Shown here one piece after another: positions 34,294 to 45,534 of a stretch of DNA of 57,751 nucleotides. The stretch spans positions 1 to 57,751 of the forward strand of contig MSJI02000829.1 of NCBI GenBank assembly GCA_001931905.2, read 5' to 3'. The DNA comes from Cladosporium sp. IMV 00045. Taxonomy: Eukaryota > Ascomycota > Dothideomycetes > Cladosporiales > Cladosporiaceae. Each line of letters opens with the position of its first letter. The stretch's first letter is position 1. The notes below the pieces were generated by a model. The model did not search any database. It saw only the letters and a list, made by a program, of their open reading frames with translations, and was not told the DNA's origin. Made by a program: the position numbers and the translations under genes.

Positions 34294-35924
34294 ATGGGAC
34301 AAGCAACCCAAGAATTGCTTATTCCCTTCCTGGGCGCCCTGCAGGCCTCCATCGCCGTTCTCTTGACCATCTTCGTTGGCGTTATCGCCTCCCAGTTCCA
34401 ACTCATTGGCGCCAGCGCTTCCAAGGAAATCTCAAAGGTCGCCGTGCGCTTGTTTCTTCCTGCGTTGCTGATCGTCAATGTTGGAAGCCAATTGCATGCT
34501 GATACTGTAAGTGTTCTTGGGGTCGATTGTTATCGATTCCCCTGCCATCTTCCTGGGACCACTTGAATGCATGACTTTAATCCAAACAATGAGCATCATA
34601 TTCTCTGTCATATGGGTCCTTTCAGAGCTCGTTTCGCATACTCTTCACTTGAATCGTATCGAGCCTGCAAGCATGTCCACCATCAGATGTTTGCAAGAAG
34701 TTGAAAACTGGCTTCGATCGAGCCTTCGAATTCAATGCAATTTTCAGCAACAATCCACTAACGAATGTCATAGGGCATCCGATATGTTCCCATTATCTTC
34801 TGGTCTGCCATCTACCAAGCCGGATCCCTAGGAATCGGCGTGCTCGCCACCAAATTCTTCCACTTCCCATCATGGGTAACACCAGCCTTCGCCTTCAACA
34901 ACACCACCTCCCTCCCTCTCCTCCTGGTCCAATCCCTCGATGCCGCCGGCATCCTGTCCAGCCTGGACGCCTCCTCCGACACCGTCGACCGAGCCAAATC
35001 CTACTTCCTCGTCAACGCCATGGTCTCCAACTCCCTCACCTTCGCACTCGGCCCCAATTTCCTCGACACACCGGAAGACACCGAAGCGCGCGAGGAAAAA
35101 GCGCAAGACCCCATGAACGACGACGAAGACAGCGAGGCCCTCGAGTCCCAGCGCGAAGAAGACATCCGCGCCAACGAGCAAACCTCCCTTCTCCCGCAAC
35201 GCACCGCCCGCCATGCCACGCACGGCCAATACGCCCTCCTCGCCCGCCTGCAAACTTTCTACGCCTCCCTGCCCTCCCCCGTGCAACAAACCCTCTCCGC
35301 TCTCTCCATCTTCATCAACCCCCCTTTCATCGGCACCTGCCTCGGCGCTCTGATCGGCCTCGTCCCCGCCCTCCACACCCTCTTCTTCGAAGACCAGCAG
35401 CACGGCGGCTACCTGAACGCCTGGCTGACGGCCGCGCTCAAGAACATCGGCGACCTCTTCGCCGCACTGCAAGTCATCATCGTAGGCATCAAGCTCTCCT
35501 CTTCCCTCCTCAAGTGGAAGAAAGGAGAGGCCAGCGGCAGCATGCCCTGGGGTCCCTGGGCGGCCGTCACGTTCGTGCGGTTCATTCTGTGGCCGGCAAT
35601 TTCCATCCCGCTCGTTTACGCTCTCGCTACCAAGACGGGCGTGCTGGATGAAGAGCCCATTCTGTGGTTCGCTATGATGCTTATGCCCACGGGTCCGCCG
35701 GCGTTGAGCATCACCGCCATGGCGGATGTTAGTGGCGCGGACGAGACGCAGAAGCTGAGCATTGCGAAGTTTCTGACTGTGAGTTTGATGTTTCCTTGCT
35801 GTTTGCGCTCGTTCTTTTCCTTCTCGATGCTAACATACAACACCAGGTCTCCTACGCCGTCTCCCCACTCATCTGCTTCTCCGTCGTTGGCGCCTTGAAG
35901 GCTAGCCAGGCCGCCGTGTCATAA
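34294..35924 (+). CDS. Auxin-efflux-carrier-type (PIN-like) membrane transporter (three exons)
   Basis: Exons are 34294-34506, 34774-35778 and 35847-35924, giving 431 residues. Intron 1 is 267 nt (GTAAGT, branch CACTAAC, acceptor TAG) and intron 2 is 68 nt (GTGAGT...CCAG). The N-terminal hydrophobic segments (LIPFLGALQASIAVLLTIFVG, KVAVRLFLPALLIVNVGSQL) and the C-terminal block with WFAMMLMPTGPPALSI match the membrane transport protein family that includes plant PIN-likes and yeast ECM3/YNL095C. A central acidic loop of about 60 residues (EAREEKAQDPMNDDEDSE) separates the two halves, as is typical. Its substrate is not known. It probably sits in the ER or vacuolar membrane, as its yeast relatives do. 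Confidence 0.9.
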
Positions 35925-36944
35925 GAGGGCGAAAACCCTCTTTCAGTCGTGCGAATTTCGCCTGTAACAAGGCGAGATCGTACGAGTGAACAATATCAAC
36001 GCCACGGCACATGTGGGATTCATTACGAGAAAATGTCGCGGCTTGAGATGAGAAATCATCCGCGCGGCAACGCTTGTGGATTAAGTGTATTGTAACTACA
36101 TATATGTGAACGTTATATACCATTTGTAACATCATAACATGTTCAAAGAATATCTAGGGACAACCATGGCGAAGAGTGAAGAATAATTCCATATATGCGA
36201 ATATCGTGAAATCCGTTCTCATTGTCTTCCCATCGCCTGTGCATACATGCCGCGGAGTGAGTGTCATTCGAGGAAGGGTATGATGTAAAGACAAATGTAG
36301 AGAGGAGAAAGCTACATGTAAGCAGTGATATATAATGTTACAACATAAGCAATCAAAACAAAGCAATCAATGAGAGGAGAGCCCCATACTGTAGTTCTCT
36401 GACAACACGCAATGAACAAGCAAGATCAAACAACAGTCGGGGTAAATTATGTCCAGCACTGTAAATGTCCCTACACTGTACGATGGTTTCGAATCCGCAA
36501 AACTCACACAGAAAAATAAAACAAGAACCCAAAGAAAGAAAACAGAAGTACAGAAAATCGATGACAGCAGGGAAAAAAACACGCGATTCCGCCATCTTTG
36601 TCCACCCTGATCCATGGCAAAAACAGAAAGCAGATTTGATACATTGGCATAGAACACACGCGAGCGCGGGAAAGAGTATAAAACAGAAAAGAATACACAA
36701 AAGTTCCGTCCCTGGAAAAAACAAGACCGAGCACGTTCTATTAGGGTAATCGGTAAGAAAGCCAGTCACCGGGACTGCTAGAGCCCTCGTCCTCGTCGAA
36801 TTTCAGCCTGCTGCTTCAGCGGTCCTCACCCGCTGGGGCTGGTGAGTCAGACGCCACGTTCAGAGAGAGCCAGAGCGGGTGTTGGTGATCTTTTTAAGAA
36901 GTTACGAGATCGTCGGACGAGGCGGTGGCTTGTTGGACGTATGC
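35925..36944. other. Convergent intergenic region
   Basis: About 1 kb, AT-rich relative to its neighbours, between two convergent genes. Overlapping minus-strand frames up to 138 codons are hydrophobic by composition only. No gene is called. Confidence 0.5.
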
Positions 36945-38188
36945 TCAAGCGGCACTGGGGGTGGGAGATGCAGATGATCTTCTCCTCCTCCCTGGAGCAC
37001 GGCCGAAGACGCTTTCGTACTCGGTTTCATAGCGCTCGGCGTCCTGCTTGGCGAGGTCGATGTATTTCTGAAGCGCGGTTGTTAGCAAGGAAACATGAGC
37101 GACTTCGCTCGCCGCCAAGTCTATAGAACTTTGGCCAAGCGCGGGTGAGAGACATGGGGAGGGGGGCAGACGTACTTGCTTCTCGCTGGCATCGAGAGCT
37201 TTCCATTCTCTGGCAATGATTCTCGCGCGCTCCGTTATGGGGGCGTCGCCGAACTCGCCATTCGCGTGGCGGTTGACGAAGTACAGGGTGTATGGGTTCA
37301 CATTTCTCTTCACGAGACGCTCGTCCTCAATGTCGGTCCATTTCGAAACGTGGCCCTTTGCAGAGGGCTGACGGCGGCGTAGAGACTTGCGAGCGGTGTT
37401 GGCAACGGCGATCTCTTCGACGCTGTAAGACTCCACCCAGCGTTTGTATTCGGCCCTAGAAGCGTCTTTTTCGGTTTGCCCGAGTTGACGGTAATGCTGT
37501 TGAAGCCCGAAGTCAGCGGCTGTGATGACCACGGAATGGAAAGGTTCATTGACGTAGTACGAACCTCCGTCTCGCTGGCTGTCAGATTTTTCCATTTTGC
37601 GGCGATTTCACGCGACCTAATGCTAAGCAGTTCCAGCGAAGTCAGGTTGGGATGCTTCGCCACGACCGCATCGTGACTCTCCTTGTACTGTTCCTTGTAA
37701 AATTGGGCGAATCCGTTAGCAACAGTGATCTTAGGCGGCTCTAGCGCGGCTTTCTTCAAGTCCTTCACTTCGGCCTTTTGCAGAGCGGCCTTCTTCTTCT
37801 CGACCTGCTCCGGCGTCAAGACGCGCTTGGCCTTTGACTTCTTAGCGGCTGCTGCTGCCTTCTTCTCAGCTGCCTTCTTCTTCTCAGCGACCTTCTTCTC
37901 GGCTGCCTTCTTCTTCTCAGCTGCTTTCTTCTCGGCTGCCTTCTTCTTCTTCGCAGCCGCGCTGGATTTGGTGGAGGCGGGCTTTTTGGCAGCAGTCTTC
38001 ACAGCGCGCTTGGCAGGCTTGCTGGCCTCGCCGGCGTCTTTCTTGGGACCGCCGGCAGACTCGAGTTGGCGAGGCGCATGGCTGAATGTGCGGATGCAGA
38101 GGTTGTGCTGTGGCTGGACGGTGAGCGCGGTCCGGAGACGCGCCTGGAGCGGTCGGCGGAAGGCGGCCGTCAGCTGGCGGCCGAGCAT
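36945..38188 (-). CDS. Mitochondrial protein with two HMG boxes (three exons)
   Basis: A probable mitochondrial DNA-packaging protein of the Abf2/TFAM type. Exons are 38188-37565, 37496-37176 and 37067-36945, giving 355 residues. The introns are 68 nt (weak donor GTTCGT) and 108 nt (GTACGT), and both joins are in frame. The start is the ATG giving MLGRQLTAAFRRPLQARLRTAL, an Arg-rich, acid-free presequence. A Lys/Ala/Glu repeat (units of KKAAEKK) covers about residues 60-125. HMG box 1 runs from PKITVANGFAQFYKEQY through the first splice (KWKNLTASETE-HYRQLG). Box 2 is NVNPYTLYFVNRHANGEFGD...KYIDLAKQDAERYETEYE. A short Arg/Ser tail ends it. Head to head with PRP5. Confidence 0.88.
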
Positions 38189-38934
38189 TGTGAGTTGTAT
38201 TTGCGCTGGGCGTCTTATTGGAAGCACGCGATTGCGCTGTTGAGTGACCGGGCACTGGTTATGGTGTTTGTGTGAGAGAGTGTGAGTGTTGTGAGCCTCC
38301 CTACAAGGTAGTGGTCGTGTGTTGTTTGACCGACACGCGATGGCTGGCGTACGTAGAGTTCTAGCTTGCAGGACGCTCTGGAGCTTGGGCCAAGACCAAT
38401 GAGACGTCAGACTTTACTTTCGAAACACGCGAGGAGTGTCAGGCACCCCGGTACTTGCATTGGACACGCTATGTCGCTGACATTGAACGTTTGAGGAGAC
38501 CAAGTCACTTGTATACTTCTAGGAGCTGGATACATTCTAGCCTGCATGACTGTATGCTCTGCTCTGCTCTGCATCTGTCTCTCTGTCACGTGACCAGCTG
38601 GCTGACATCACTTTCGATTGGTTGCGGGGTAGCGCAGCAATGATTAAGGTTTCTTAGCGGCTGAGTCTAAATCTTCAACCCAAGGCAGCTAAGGTATCAT
38701 TTCATTTGCCAAACTTCCAGTTGCGCCCGACATCCACCACAGTTCTGGCTGACAACTCGACCGGCGCACATCATTTCACGACGCTCGCAGCGAGTAACAG
38801 CATCGGGATCTTCAGTGAAGAAAAAATACAGAGCAGCAGGAGGCAGTGGCAGCAGACAAAGGTCAAGGACAGGCGCATAGAAAGAACAGGATATCGGACT
38901 GGTACAGCGGCACCATCACTTGCGGCTGGCAACA
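38189..38934. promoter_or_regulatory. Divergent promoter region
   Basis: 746 nt between the HMG-box gene and PRP5. No gene and no clear TATA box. Confidence 0.5.
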
Positions 38935-41900
38935 ATGGCGTACTCACCATCCCGCAGAAGCGAAGATCGCTACGTGCGTGACCGCCGCGACGACCGCGGA
39001 GGCAACAGACGTCGATCTCGCAGCAGAGAGGTTCGTGGCAGCAACAGACGCCGAGACCATCATGCCAGCAATCACCTAACCCACGAACAGCGCGACCGCG
39101 ATTCCTACCGCCGACGCGACAGATCTTACGACCGCTACGATGACCGACGTGACGACAGGCGCGCTGCGCGCCGCGACCGTTCCAGAGACCGCAAGAGGTC
39201 TCGCGACAGGAGTCCGGTGAGAGACAGGCACCATGAGAGGGACAGATACAGAGACTCTCGCGATGCCTACGATGACCGAGACAGGAAGCGGCCAAGGCGC
39301 AGCTATTCTCCAAGGAGTGACGACCGCGCCCGCGACTCGGGCAGAGATCGAAGGACACCAGCGAGGACGAGTGAAAGGGGTAGCGAGGTATGTGCGGACA
39401 TGGAAATGGGACTTCAAAGAATGCCGCTAACCTCGCAGACTCCTCGCATCGACCCTGCTGTAGCCGAGAAGCAAGCCGAGGAGAAGAAGCAGCAAGAGGA
39501 GGAGAAGCGAAAGCAAGAAGAGCGCCGCGCGAAAATGGAGGCCTGGAAAGCTAAGCTCCTTGCTGAGAAGGGTGTAGCTTCTCCGACCACCTCTACTCCC
39601 CCAACCGCGACTGACAATACTCCAACGAGTGAATCGAAACCGGCAAGCAAGCCTGATCCGAAGGAGATCCAGAAGAGAGTCAGGGCAGCGAAGGCAAAGC
39701 AGGATGACGCAAAGAATAAGCCTCTCGGTGGAGATGTTGCCATTCCCACACCGGCGCCCGAGCAAGCTGCCAGCAATGGAGGACCCGGCTCTACACCTGC
39801 AACACCAGACCCTGCCAAGTTGAACACCAAGGTCACCGGCTTTGGCCTCAACAAAGCAGTCACCGAAAAGACCGAAACTCAAGCGCCTAAAGCTGCATCA
39901 AAGTTGGGCGAAGAAGAGACCACAGAGCGCAAGCTAGGGAAGCTTCCTCATTTACCCACGGAGAATATGCCTGTCGACGATACTCCTGTGAATGCTGATG
40001 ATGACGAAGAAGATGGCAACGATCTCCGTAGCGACGATGAAGCTGATCAAGCCGATCGTGAAGCAGCTCAGAAGCGTGCTCTACAAGTTGAGCAAACTGC
40101 TGTTCAGGACACGAAATCGGCTAACGGTAATGCAACTGCGAACGACTCTAGCGCCACCATGGATGTTGATGAAGAAGAAGAAGAGGATCCACTTGACGCT
40201 TTCATGAACTCGCTCGATGCCCCAGCGCAACCCGAGAGCGTGGGCGATATCAATTACGGCAAGCAGGAGGCCGTCGTCTTTAACAGTGACGACGAGCCTG
40301 AACTGGATGCAATGGGTGACGCTTCCGACGACATCACTGCGATGATCAAGAAGAGCAAGAAGAAAGATATCGGCCAAGTGAATCACGCCAAAATGAACTA
40401 TCAGCCTTTCCGCAAGAACTTCTATGCGGAACCTCTTGAAATATCTGAACTCACTGACGAAGAAGTGGACGAGTTACGTGCGGACCTTGAGAATATCACA
40501 GTCAAAGGAAAGGACGCACCTAGGCCGATCCAAAAATTTGCCCAAGGTGGTTTCGGTGCGCAGATCATGCAAATCATCAACGAATTGAAGTTCACCACAC
40601 CGAGCGCTATTCAATCGCAAGCATTGCCGGCGATCATGTCTGGCCGTGACACCATCGGTGTAGCCAAAACCGGATCTGGCAAGACAATGGCTTTTGTTCT
40701 TCCCATGTTTCGTCACATCAAAGATCAGCCTCCCCTCGAAACGATGGATGGTCCCATCGGAATGATCATGGCGCCTACACGTGAGCTCGCTGTACAGATC
40801 CACCGCGACTGCAAGCCTTTCTTGAAGGCACTCAACCTCCGCGCCGTCTGCGCCTATGGTGGCGCACCTATCAAGGACCAGATCGCCGAGTTGAAACGTG
40901 GTGCCGAGATCGTTGTATGCACCCCTGGCCGTATGATCGACCTTCTCTCAGCCAACAGCGGCCGTGTCACCAACCTTCGACGTGTGACTTACGTCGTAAT
41001 GGATGAGGCTGACCGTATGTTCGACATGGGCTTCGAGCCGCAGATTACTAAGATTCTCATGAACGTACGTCCCGATCGCCAGAGCATTCTCTTCTCTGCT
41101 ACTTTCCCGCCCAAGATGGAGGCGATGGCCCGAAAAGCTCTGAGGAATCCGGTCGAAATTCTGGTTGGAGGCAAGAGCGTGGTTGCCGCAGAGATCACAC
41201 AATTGGTCGAAGTCCGAGAAGCGAATACGCGGTTTAATAGACTGCTCCAGCTACTCGGCGATCTATTCGTTGGTGATGACGATGTCCGCTGTCTCGTCTT
41301 CGTGGAGAGGCAAGAGACTGCGGATTCTCTGTTCAAGGAGCTCAGCAAGAAGGGCTATGCCTCGGTGTCGATTCACGGCGGACGTGAGCAGATCGATCGT
41401 GACGAGGCAATTCAGAACTTCAAGCAAGGTGTCTTCCCTGTAATGATCGCCACATCTGTGGCTGCCAGAGGCCTCGACGTCAAGCAGCTTCGCCTGGTTG
41501 TCAACTTTGACTGCCCTAACCACAACGAGGATTACGTACATCGCTGCGGCCGTACAGGCCGCGCAGGCAACACTGGTACAGCAGTCACTTTTGTCATGCC
41601 GGATCAGGATCGCTATGCTGCATTCTTGGCGAAATCTCTGACTGAAAGCAACCAAGAGATCCCCGAGAATCTGAAAGCTATGGCCGAAAAATTCAACAAG
41701 AAGGTCGAGTCTGGTGAAGCGAAGAAGTACGGCGGTGGCTTTGGCGGCAAGGGTATCGAGCGTCTTGATGCAGCTCGCCAGGCCGATGAAGCTCGCATCC
41801 GCAAACAGTACCGCACAGAAGATCAGCCAGAGGAGGAAGAAGCTGGCGAGGCCAAGAAGGAGGGCGCAGAGGAAGTTGCAGGCAAGCCCAAGGAAGCCGC

Positions 41901-42513
41901 GGAGTCCTTGCTGCCCGCTCAGCTTGCCGCAATCCTGAAGAATGCAATGAATGTTCAGAAGGCCGAGCCTCCAGCTCCGTCTGCAAACGAAACCCAAGGA
42001 AGGTCTGGAGGACGAACCAAGGCCCTGGATCCCATGGAAGCTGCCCGTCAAGCCGCCTTGAACATTCAGAACCGCGTCGGAGGAAACAAAGGTAAGCCGT
42101 TGCATGCTCTCTCCCACTGCAATCACACACTAACCCAACCATCCACAGGCGCCGCCCGCGCAGGCCAACACGCCGACAACCACGGCCCCGATGCCGGCGC
42201 CTTCCACGCCACGCTGGAAATCAACGACTTCCCGCAGCGTGCCCGCTGGGCCGTCACGAACCGCACCAACACGTCCAAGATTCTCGACACGGCGCAGGTC
42301 TCCATCACCACGAAAGGCAACTACTATGCCCCACCTAAGGTGCCGGAGGAAGGCGAGTTGCCCAAGCTGTACATTCTGGTCGAGGGCCCCACGAAGATCA
42401 TCGTTGAGGACTCGATGGCGGAGTTGGTCCGTTTGCTTAAAGAGGGTACCATTGCGGCGCTGGAGGGTGAGTCGAATAAACCCCAGGCGGCGGGGAGGTA
42501 TAGTGTTGTTTGA
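38935..42513 (+). CDS. PRP5: Spliceosomal DEAD-box RNA helicase Prp5 (three exons)
   Basis: ATP-dependent helicase of U2 snRNP that promotes branch-site recognition in pre-mRNA splicing, in the nucleus. Exons are 38935-39387, 39439-42091 and 42149-42513 (1,156 residues). Both introns are in frame and open (51 nt GTATGT...CGCAG; 57 nt GTAAGC...CACAG with branch CTAAC). The N-terminal region is Arg/Asp/Ser-rich, followed by Lys/Glu coiled coil. The Prp5-specific acidic motif with DPLDAFM is near residue 400. Helicase motifs are the Q-motif region SAIQSQALPAIMSG, P-loop AKTGSGKT (560-567), DEAD (673-676), SATFP and HRCGRTGRAG. The C-terminal domain (LEINDFPQRARWAVTN) is the conserved Prp5 tail. 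The start is the first ATG; the longer frame would need a TTG. Confidence 0.97.
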   Translation: MAYSPSRRSEDRYVRDRRDDRGGNRRRSRSREVRGSNRRRDHHASNHLTHEQRDRDSYRRRDRSYDRYDDRRDDRRAARRDRSRDRKRSRDRSPVRDRHHERDRYRDSRDAYDDRDRKRPRRSYSPRSDDRARDSGRDRRTPARTSERGSEVCADMEMGLQRMPLTSQTPRIDPAVAEKQAEEKKQQEEEKRKQEERRAKMEAWKAKLLAEKGVASPTTSTPPTATDNTPTSESKPASKPDPKEIQKRVRAAKAKQDDAKNKPLGGDVAIPTPAPEQAASNGGPGSTPATPDPAKLNTKVTGFGLNKAVTEKTETQAPKAASKLGEEETTERKLGKLPHLPTENMPVDDTPVNADDDEEDGNDLRSDDEADQADREAAQKRALQVEQTAVQDTKSANGNATANDSSATMDVDEEEEEDPLDAFMNSLDAPAQPESVGDINYGKQEAVVFNSDDEPELDAMGDASDDITAMIKKSKKKDIGQVNHAKMNYQPFRKNFYAEPLEISELTDEEVDELRADLENITVKGKDAPRPIQKFAQGGFGAQIMQIINELKFTTPSAIQSQALPAIMSGRDTIGVAKTGSGKTMAFVLPMFRHIKDQPPLETMDGPIGMIMAPTRELAVQIHRDCKPFLKALNLRAVCAYGGAPIKDQIAELKRGAEIVVCTPGRMIDLLSANSGRVTNLRRVTYVVMDEADRMFDMGFEPQITKILMNVRPDRQSILFSATFPPKMEAMARKALRNPVEILVGGKSVVAAEITQLVEVREANTRFNRLLQLLGDLFVGDDDVRCLVFVERQETADSLFKELSKKGYASVSIHGGREQIDRDEAIQNFKQGVFPVMIATSVAARGLDVKQLRLVVNFDCPNHNEDYVHRCGRTGRAGNTGTAVTFVMPDQDRYAAFLAKSLTESNQEIPENLKAMAEKFNKKVESGEAKKYGGGFGGKGIERLDAARQADEARIRKQYRTEDQPEEEEAGEAKKEGAEEVAGKPKEAAESLLPAQLAAILKNAMNVQKAEPPAPSANETQGRSGGRTKALDPMEAARQAALNIQNRVGGNKGKPLHALSHCNHTLTQPSTGAARAGQHADNHGPDAGAFHATLEINDFPQRARWAVTNRTNTSKILDTAQVSITTKGNYYAPPKVPEEGELPKLYILVEGPTKIIVEDSMAELVRLLKEGTIAALEGESNKPQAAGRYSVV

Positions 42514-43488
42514 AGTGGAAGTTGCAAGCGGATGGTGTTTGTTTTGTGGATTGTTCGATACTGTCGTCGAGACTTCAATGTAACGATTGCTGGCATTATT
42601 GCTTCTGCTGTGTCTACAAATATCGCTCTGCTGGTTTTCAAAGTCTCTTATACATGCGATATTGGACATGATGTGTTTCGCAGTAAAATGGTATTATTTC
42701 TTGTTGATACACGGCACTCAGTCCTTGTCATTGTTCATTTTCCATGCAGGCTGATTTCTACATGCGATTCAATTTTCAACAACGGCAATTCAAAATCGGC
42801 TTTATTACACGATTGGGGTTCAACAATGGCTCCAAGATCAGTCTGAGGTCACATCCATGACGCATTCTAATAATATACGAAGAATATCAATTTTCAACAA
42901 GGCACACTACTGCAGACAACTCGACTTCCACACGCAAGATCCCCTCATCTCAGCCTCCATCTCCCCGCTACACAGCCCTTGGCGTGAACGAATCCATGTC
43001 ATCTTGCGCGCTATATCTGCGACCTCACGTCCTCTAAAAGTCTTGGATGAGGCAATGCCAATGCCTCAGCTATCACGGAACAGGAAGGAGAGCGAAGGAG
43101 CGGCAAGCATGTTATCTGCACGAGACATTTGCCTGACATACATCCAGCCACTGATACCGACTTCCATGACTGTCACGTCTCCTAGCCCGCAAAGATCGAC
43201 ACGCTCACGCTGCGTTCCTGCCATGAGAAGCCTGCCATTGCTGCCGTCATCTGGAGAAGCCGGTATCTGCCCTGATATTCGACCTGCTTGGGGCCAAGGA
43301 TAAAAAATGTCACCTACCGGATTGATCTATGATATCGCAGAGCGAGAGCGAGCTGGGTGAAGATCGCCATCCGAGGCTCGGGTAGACACATATATACCTG
43401 CGCCTGGAAGCCCAATGGCATTCTCGGTGAACCTGCAGGTTTCTTTTAAGCCTGGGGAACTTTTCTCTTTCAGTAACTTTCGCCGACC
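42514..43488. other. Intergenic region between PRP5 and the carboxypeptidase
   Basis: About 1 kb without a gene. A TATA-like ATATATAC lies at 43389-43396, about 95 nt upstream of the carboxypeptidase ATG. Confidence 0.5.
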
Positions 43489-44821
43489 ATGAAGTCGTCC
43501 TCTCTGCTGAGCACACTACTCGTCTCCCTGGCGGCCGCCGCTCCTCACCTCGAGCCCCGCGCTGCCAGGTATGAGGGCTACAAGGTCCTTCGTATGGATA
43601 CTGGAGACAAGCTGGAGGAGGTGAAGAGCTTGCTGTCTAGGTTCCAGTACGAGGAGTGGAGTCATGATGTTTCCAAGCACATTGACTTTTCCATCCCGCC
43701 GGATCAGGCGAAGCAGCTGAAGAAGTTGGGTGCGAAGTTCAAGGAGTTGCATAGTGATTTGGGAAAGGATATTGCGTATGAGGGCAAGCCTTGCGATTAC
43801 AAGGGTAGATCTGACTAGATAGTGTAAGGTTCCTTCGCTTGCTGACATAACAATAGGCAAGGAAAAGGCTGAGGATCTCCCTGATCTCTCCTGGTATGAG
43901 GGCTACCACTCGTACGAAGAGCACCTTGACTACCTGGACGACCTCTCGAGCGCTTTTCCCAAGAACTCCGAAGTCTTCACGGCCGGTGAGTCCCTCGAAG
44001 GCCGTGGCCAGAAGGGCATCCACATCTGGGGCAAGAATGGCAAAAACAAAAACACCGCCATTCTCTGGCACGGCACCGTCCACGCTCGCGAATGGATCAC
44101 CACCATGACCGTCGAGTACCTCGCCTACCAGCTCATAGCCGGCTACGGAAAGAACGAGAACGTCACCTCCTTCGTCGACAACTACGACTTCTACCTCATC
44201 CCCGTCGTCAACCCCGACGGCTTCGTCTACTCGCAAACGCAAGACCGCCTCTGGCGCAAGAACCGCGCGCCCCCTCTCCCAGGCGCCAACCAATCCCACC
44301 CCTGCTGGGGCGTGGACCTTAACCGCAACTGGCCGCACGAATGGGACGGCGTCGGCTCGTCGAACAACTCCTGCACGCAGACCTACCGCGGCGCCTCCCC
44401 CGGCTCTGAGCCCGAGATGTCCGGCATGCAGCACTTCGCCGACAAGCTGGCGGACTCGCACGGGCTGAAACTCTTCATTGACTGGCACAGCTTTTCGCAG
44501 CTGATCCTCAGCCCGTATGGGTACAGTTGCGACGTCGTCCCCGAGACCAACGCCGAGCATGTCGATCTCATGGAGGCTACGGCCGATGCTATCGAGTCCG
44601 TCTACGGCACAGAGTATACTGTTGGTCCGACTTGTCAGACGATCTATGCTACTAATGGAGGTAGCTCGGATTACGTTTATGATATCTCGGGCTCGGAGTG
44701 GTCGTTGGCTTTCGAGCTGAGGGATACCGGTGATTATGGCTTTATTCTGCCGCCTGAGCAGATTGTGCCGAATTGTGAGGAGGTTTGGGCGGGAATGCAG
44801 GTCATGCTCTCGATGATTTGA
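43489..44821 (+). CDS. Secreted M14-family metallocarboxypeptidase (two exons)
   Basis: A zinc carboxypeptidase that removes C-terminal residues from peptides outside the cell. Exons are 43489-43804 and 43857-44821 (426 residues). The 52-nt intron has donor GTAGAT, branch GCTGAC and acceptor ATAG. The first ~20 residues are a signal peptide (MKSSSLLSTLLVSLAAAAP). Residues 25-110 resemble an activation propeptide. Zinc ligands are His181 and Glu184 (HAREW) and His316 (DWHSF); the catalytic general base is Glu392 (FELRD). DLNRNWP and TYRGASPGSEPE are the substrate-binding landmarks of the A/B subfamily. The residue that sets A versus B specificity is in a region with a one-residue length difference, so specificity is not called. 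Confidence 0.93.
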
Positions 44822-45534
44822 GGTTGAGGGGTTTGTTGGGAGCCAAGCATGAGGCTATGTGAGGCTTCAGGCCTCAGTAGTGTAGATACTCTGTGGAAGA
44901 TGTCGACCGCGATGTCTTCTATTGTCAATAACGCCGTCATGAACGATTGTTGATATGTCACTGGCTTTTGAACTCGAGTGTCCCATGGGTCATCCACGAA
45001 AGACGAAGGATGATGTTCAGCAAAAAAATCTCGAGGGCGCCATCAAGAATCCGTTCACGAAAGAAGGAAGTCTAATATTCCATCAAGATGTTTCAAGAAT
45101 TGATGAGACTAGGAGACATTCGCTTTGATAGTAGAGAAGCCGCCACAGTAAAAGCCGCTGTGCTTGCAAGACAGCACAAAATCGTGGGCCTGGCAATTCT
45201 TGTACACGGTTCGTCCGACATGCGTGTGAACGAATGCATTATTCTTGTGTACGTACGTTGGTGTCCGTTCTGCGGCAAAGACAAGAAGAGAGTGGATTGC
45301 CTGGCACTTTTGCCGGGCCCGAGCAGCCGGTCGTTGATGAACCTCGGCTTGTGGAAGGAACGTCCAACGTGTGGCCAGCCTTGTCGCGACATCGGGGCAA
45401 TTCCCTTACTGACCAAGAAACACCAATACATTTCATTTTGTACATTTCCATCAAAAGGTCGTTGACATAAGGGAGTGTTTCATTCCTAGAAACGAAAGGG
45501 GTGCAGTCTGCGCTCCTGAACGTCCCATTCAGAG
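44822..45534. other. Intergenic region
   Basis: About 700 nt. A 125-codon plus-strand frame (45088-45465) and an overlapping minus-strand frame exist, but neither resembles a known protein, so no gene is called. Confidence 0.5.

Noticed and set aside
35925..36944. Hydrophobic minus-strand frames that look like membrane proteins
   Set aside because: The hydrophobicity comes from T-rich sequence. The frames overlap each other, lack family motifs and lie in convergent 3' flanks.
45088..45465. Overlapping plus- and minus-strand frames of about 110-125 codons between two genes
   Set aside because: Neither shows a known motif or plausible composition, and both are within the length expected by chance at this base composition.
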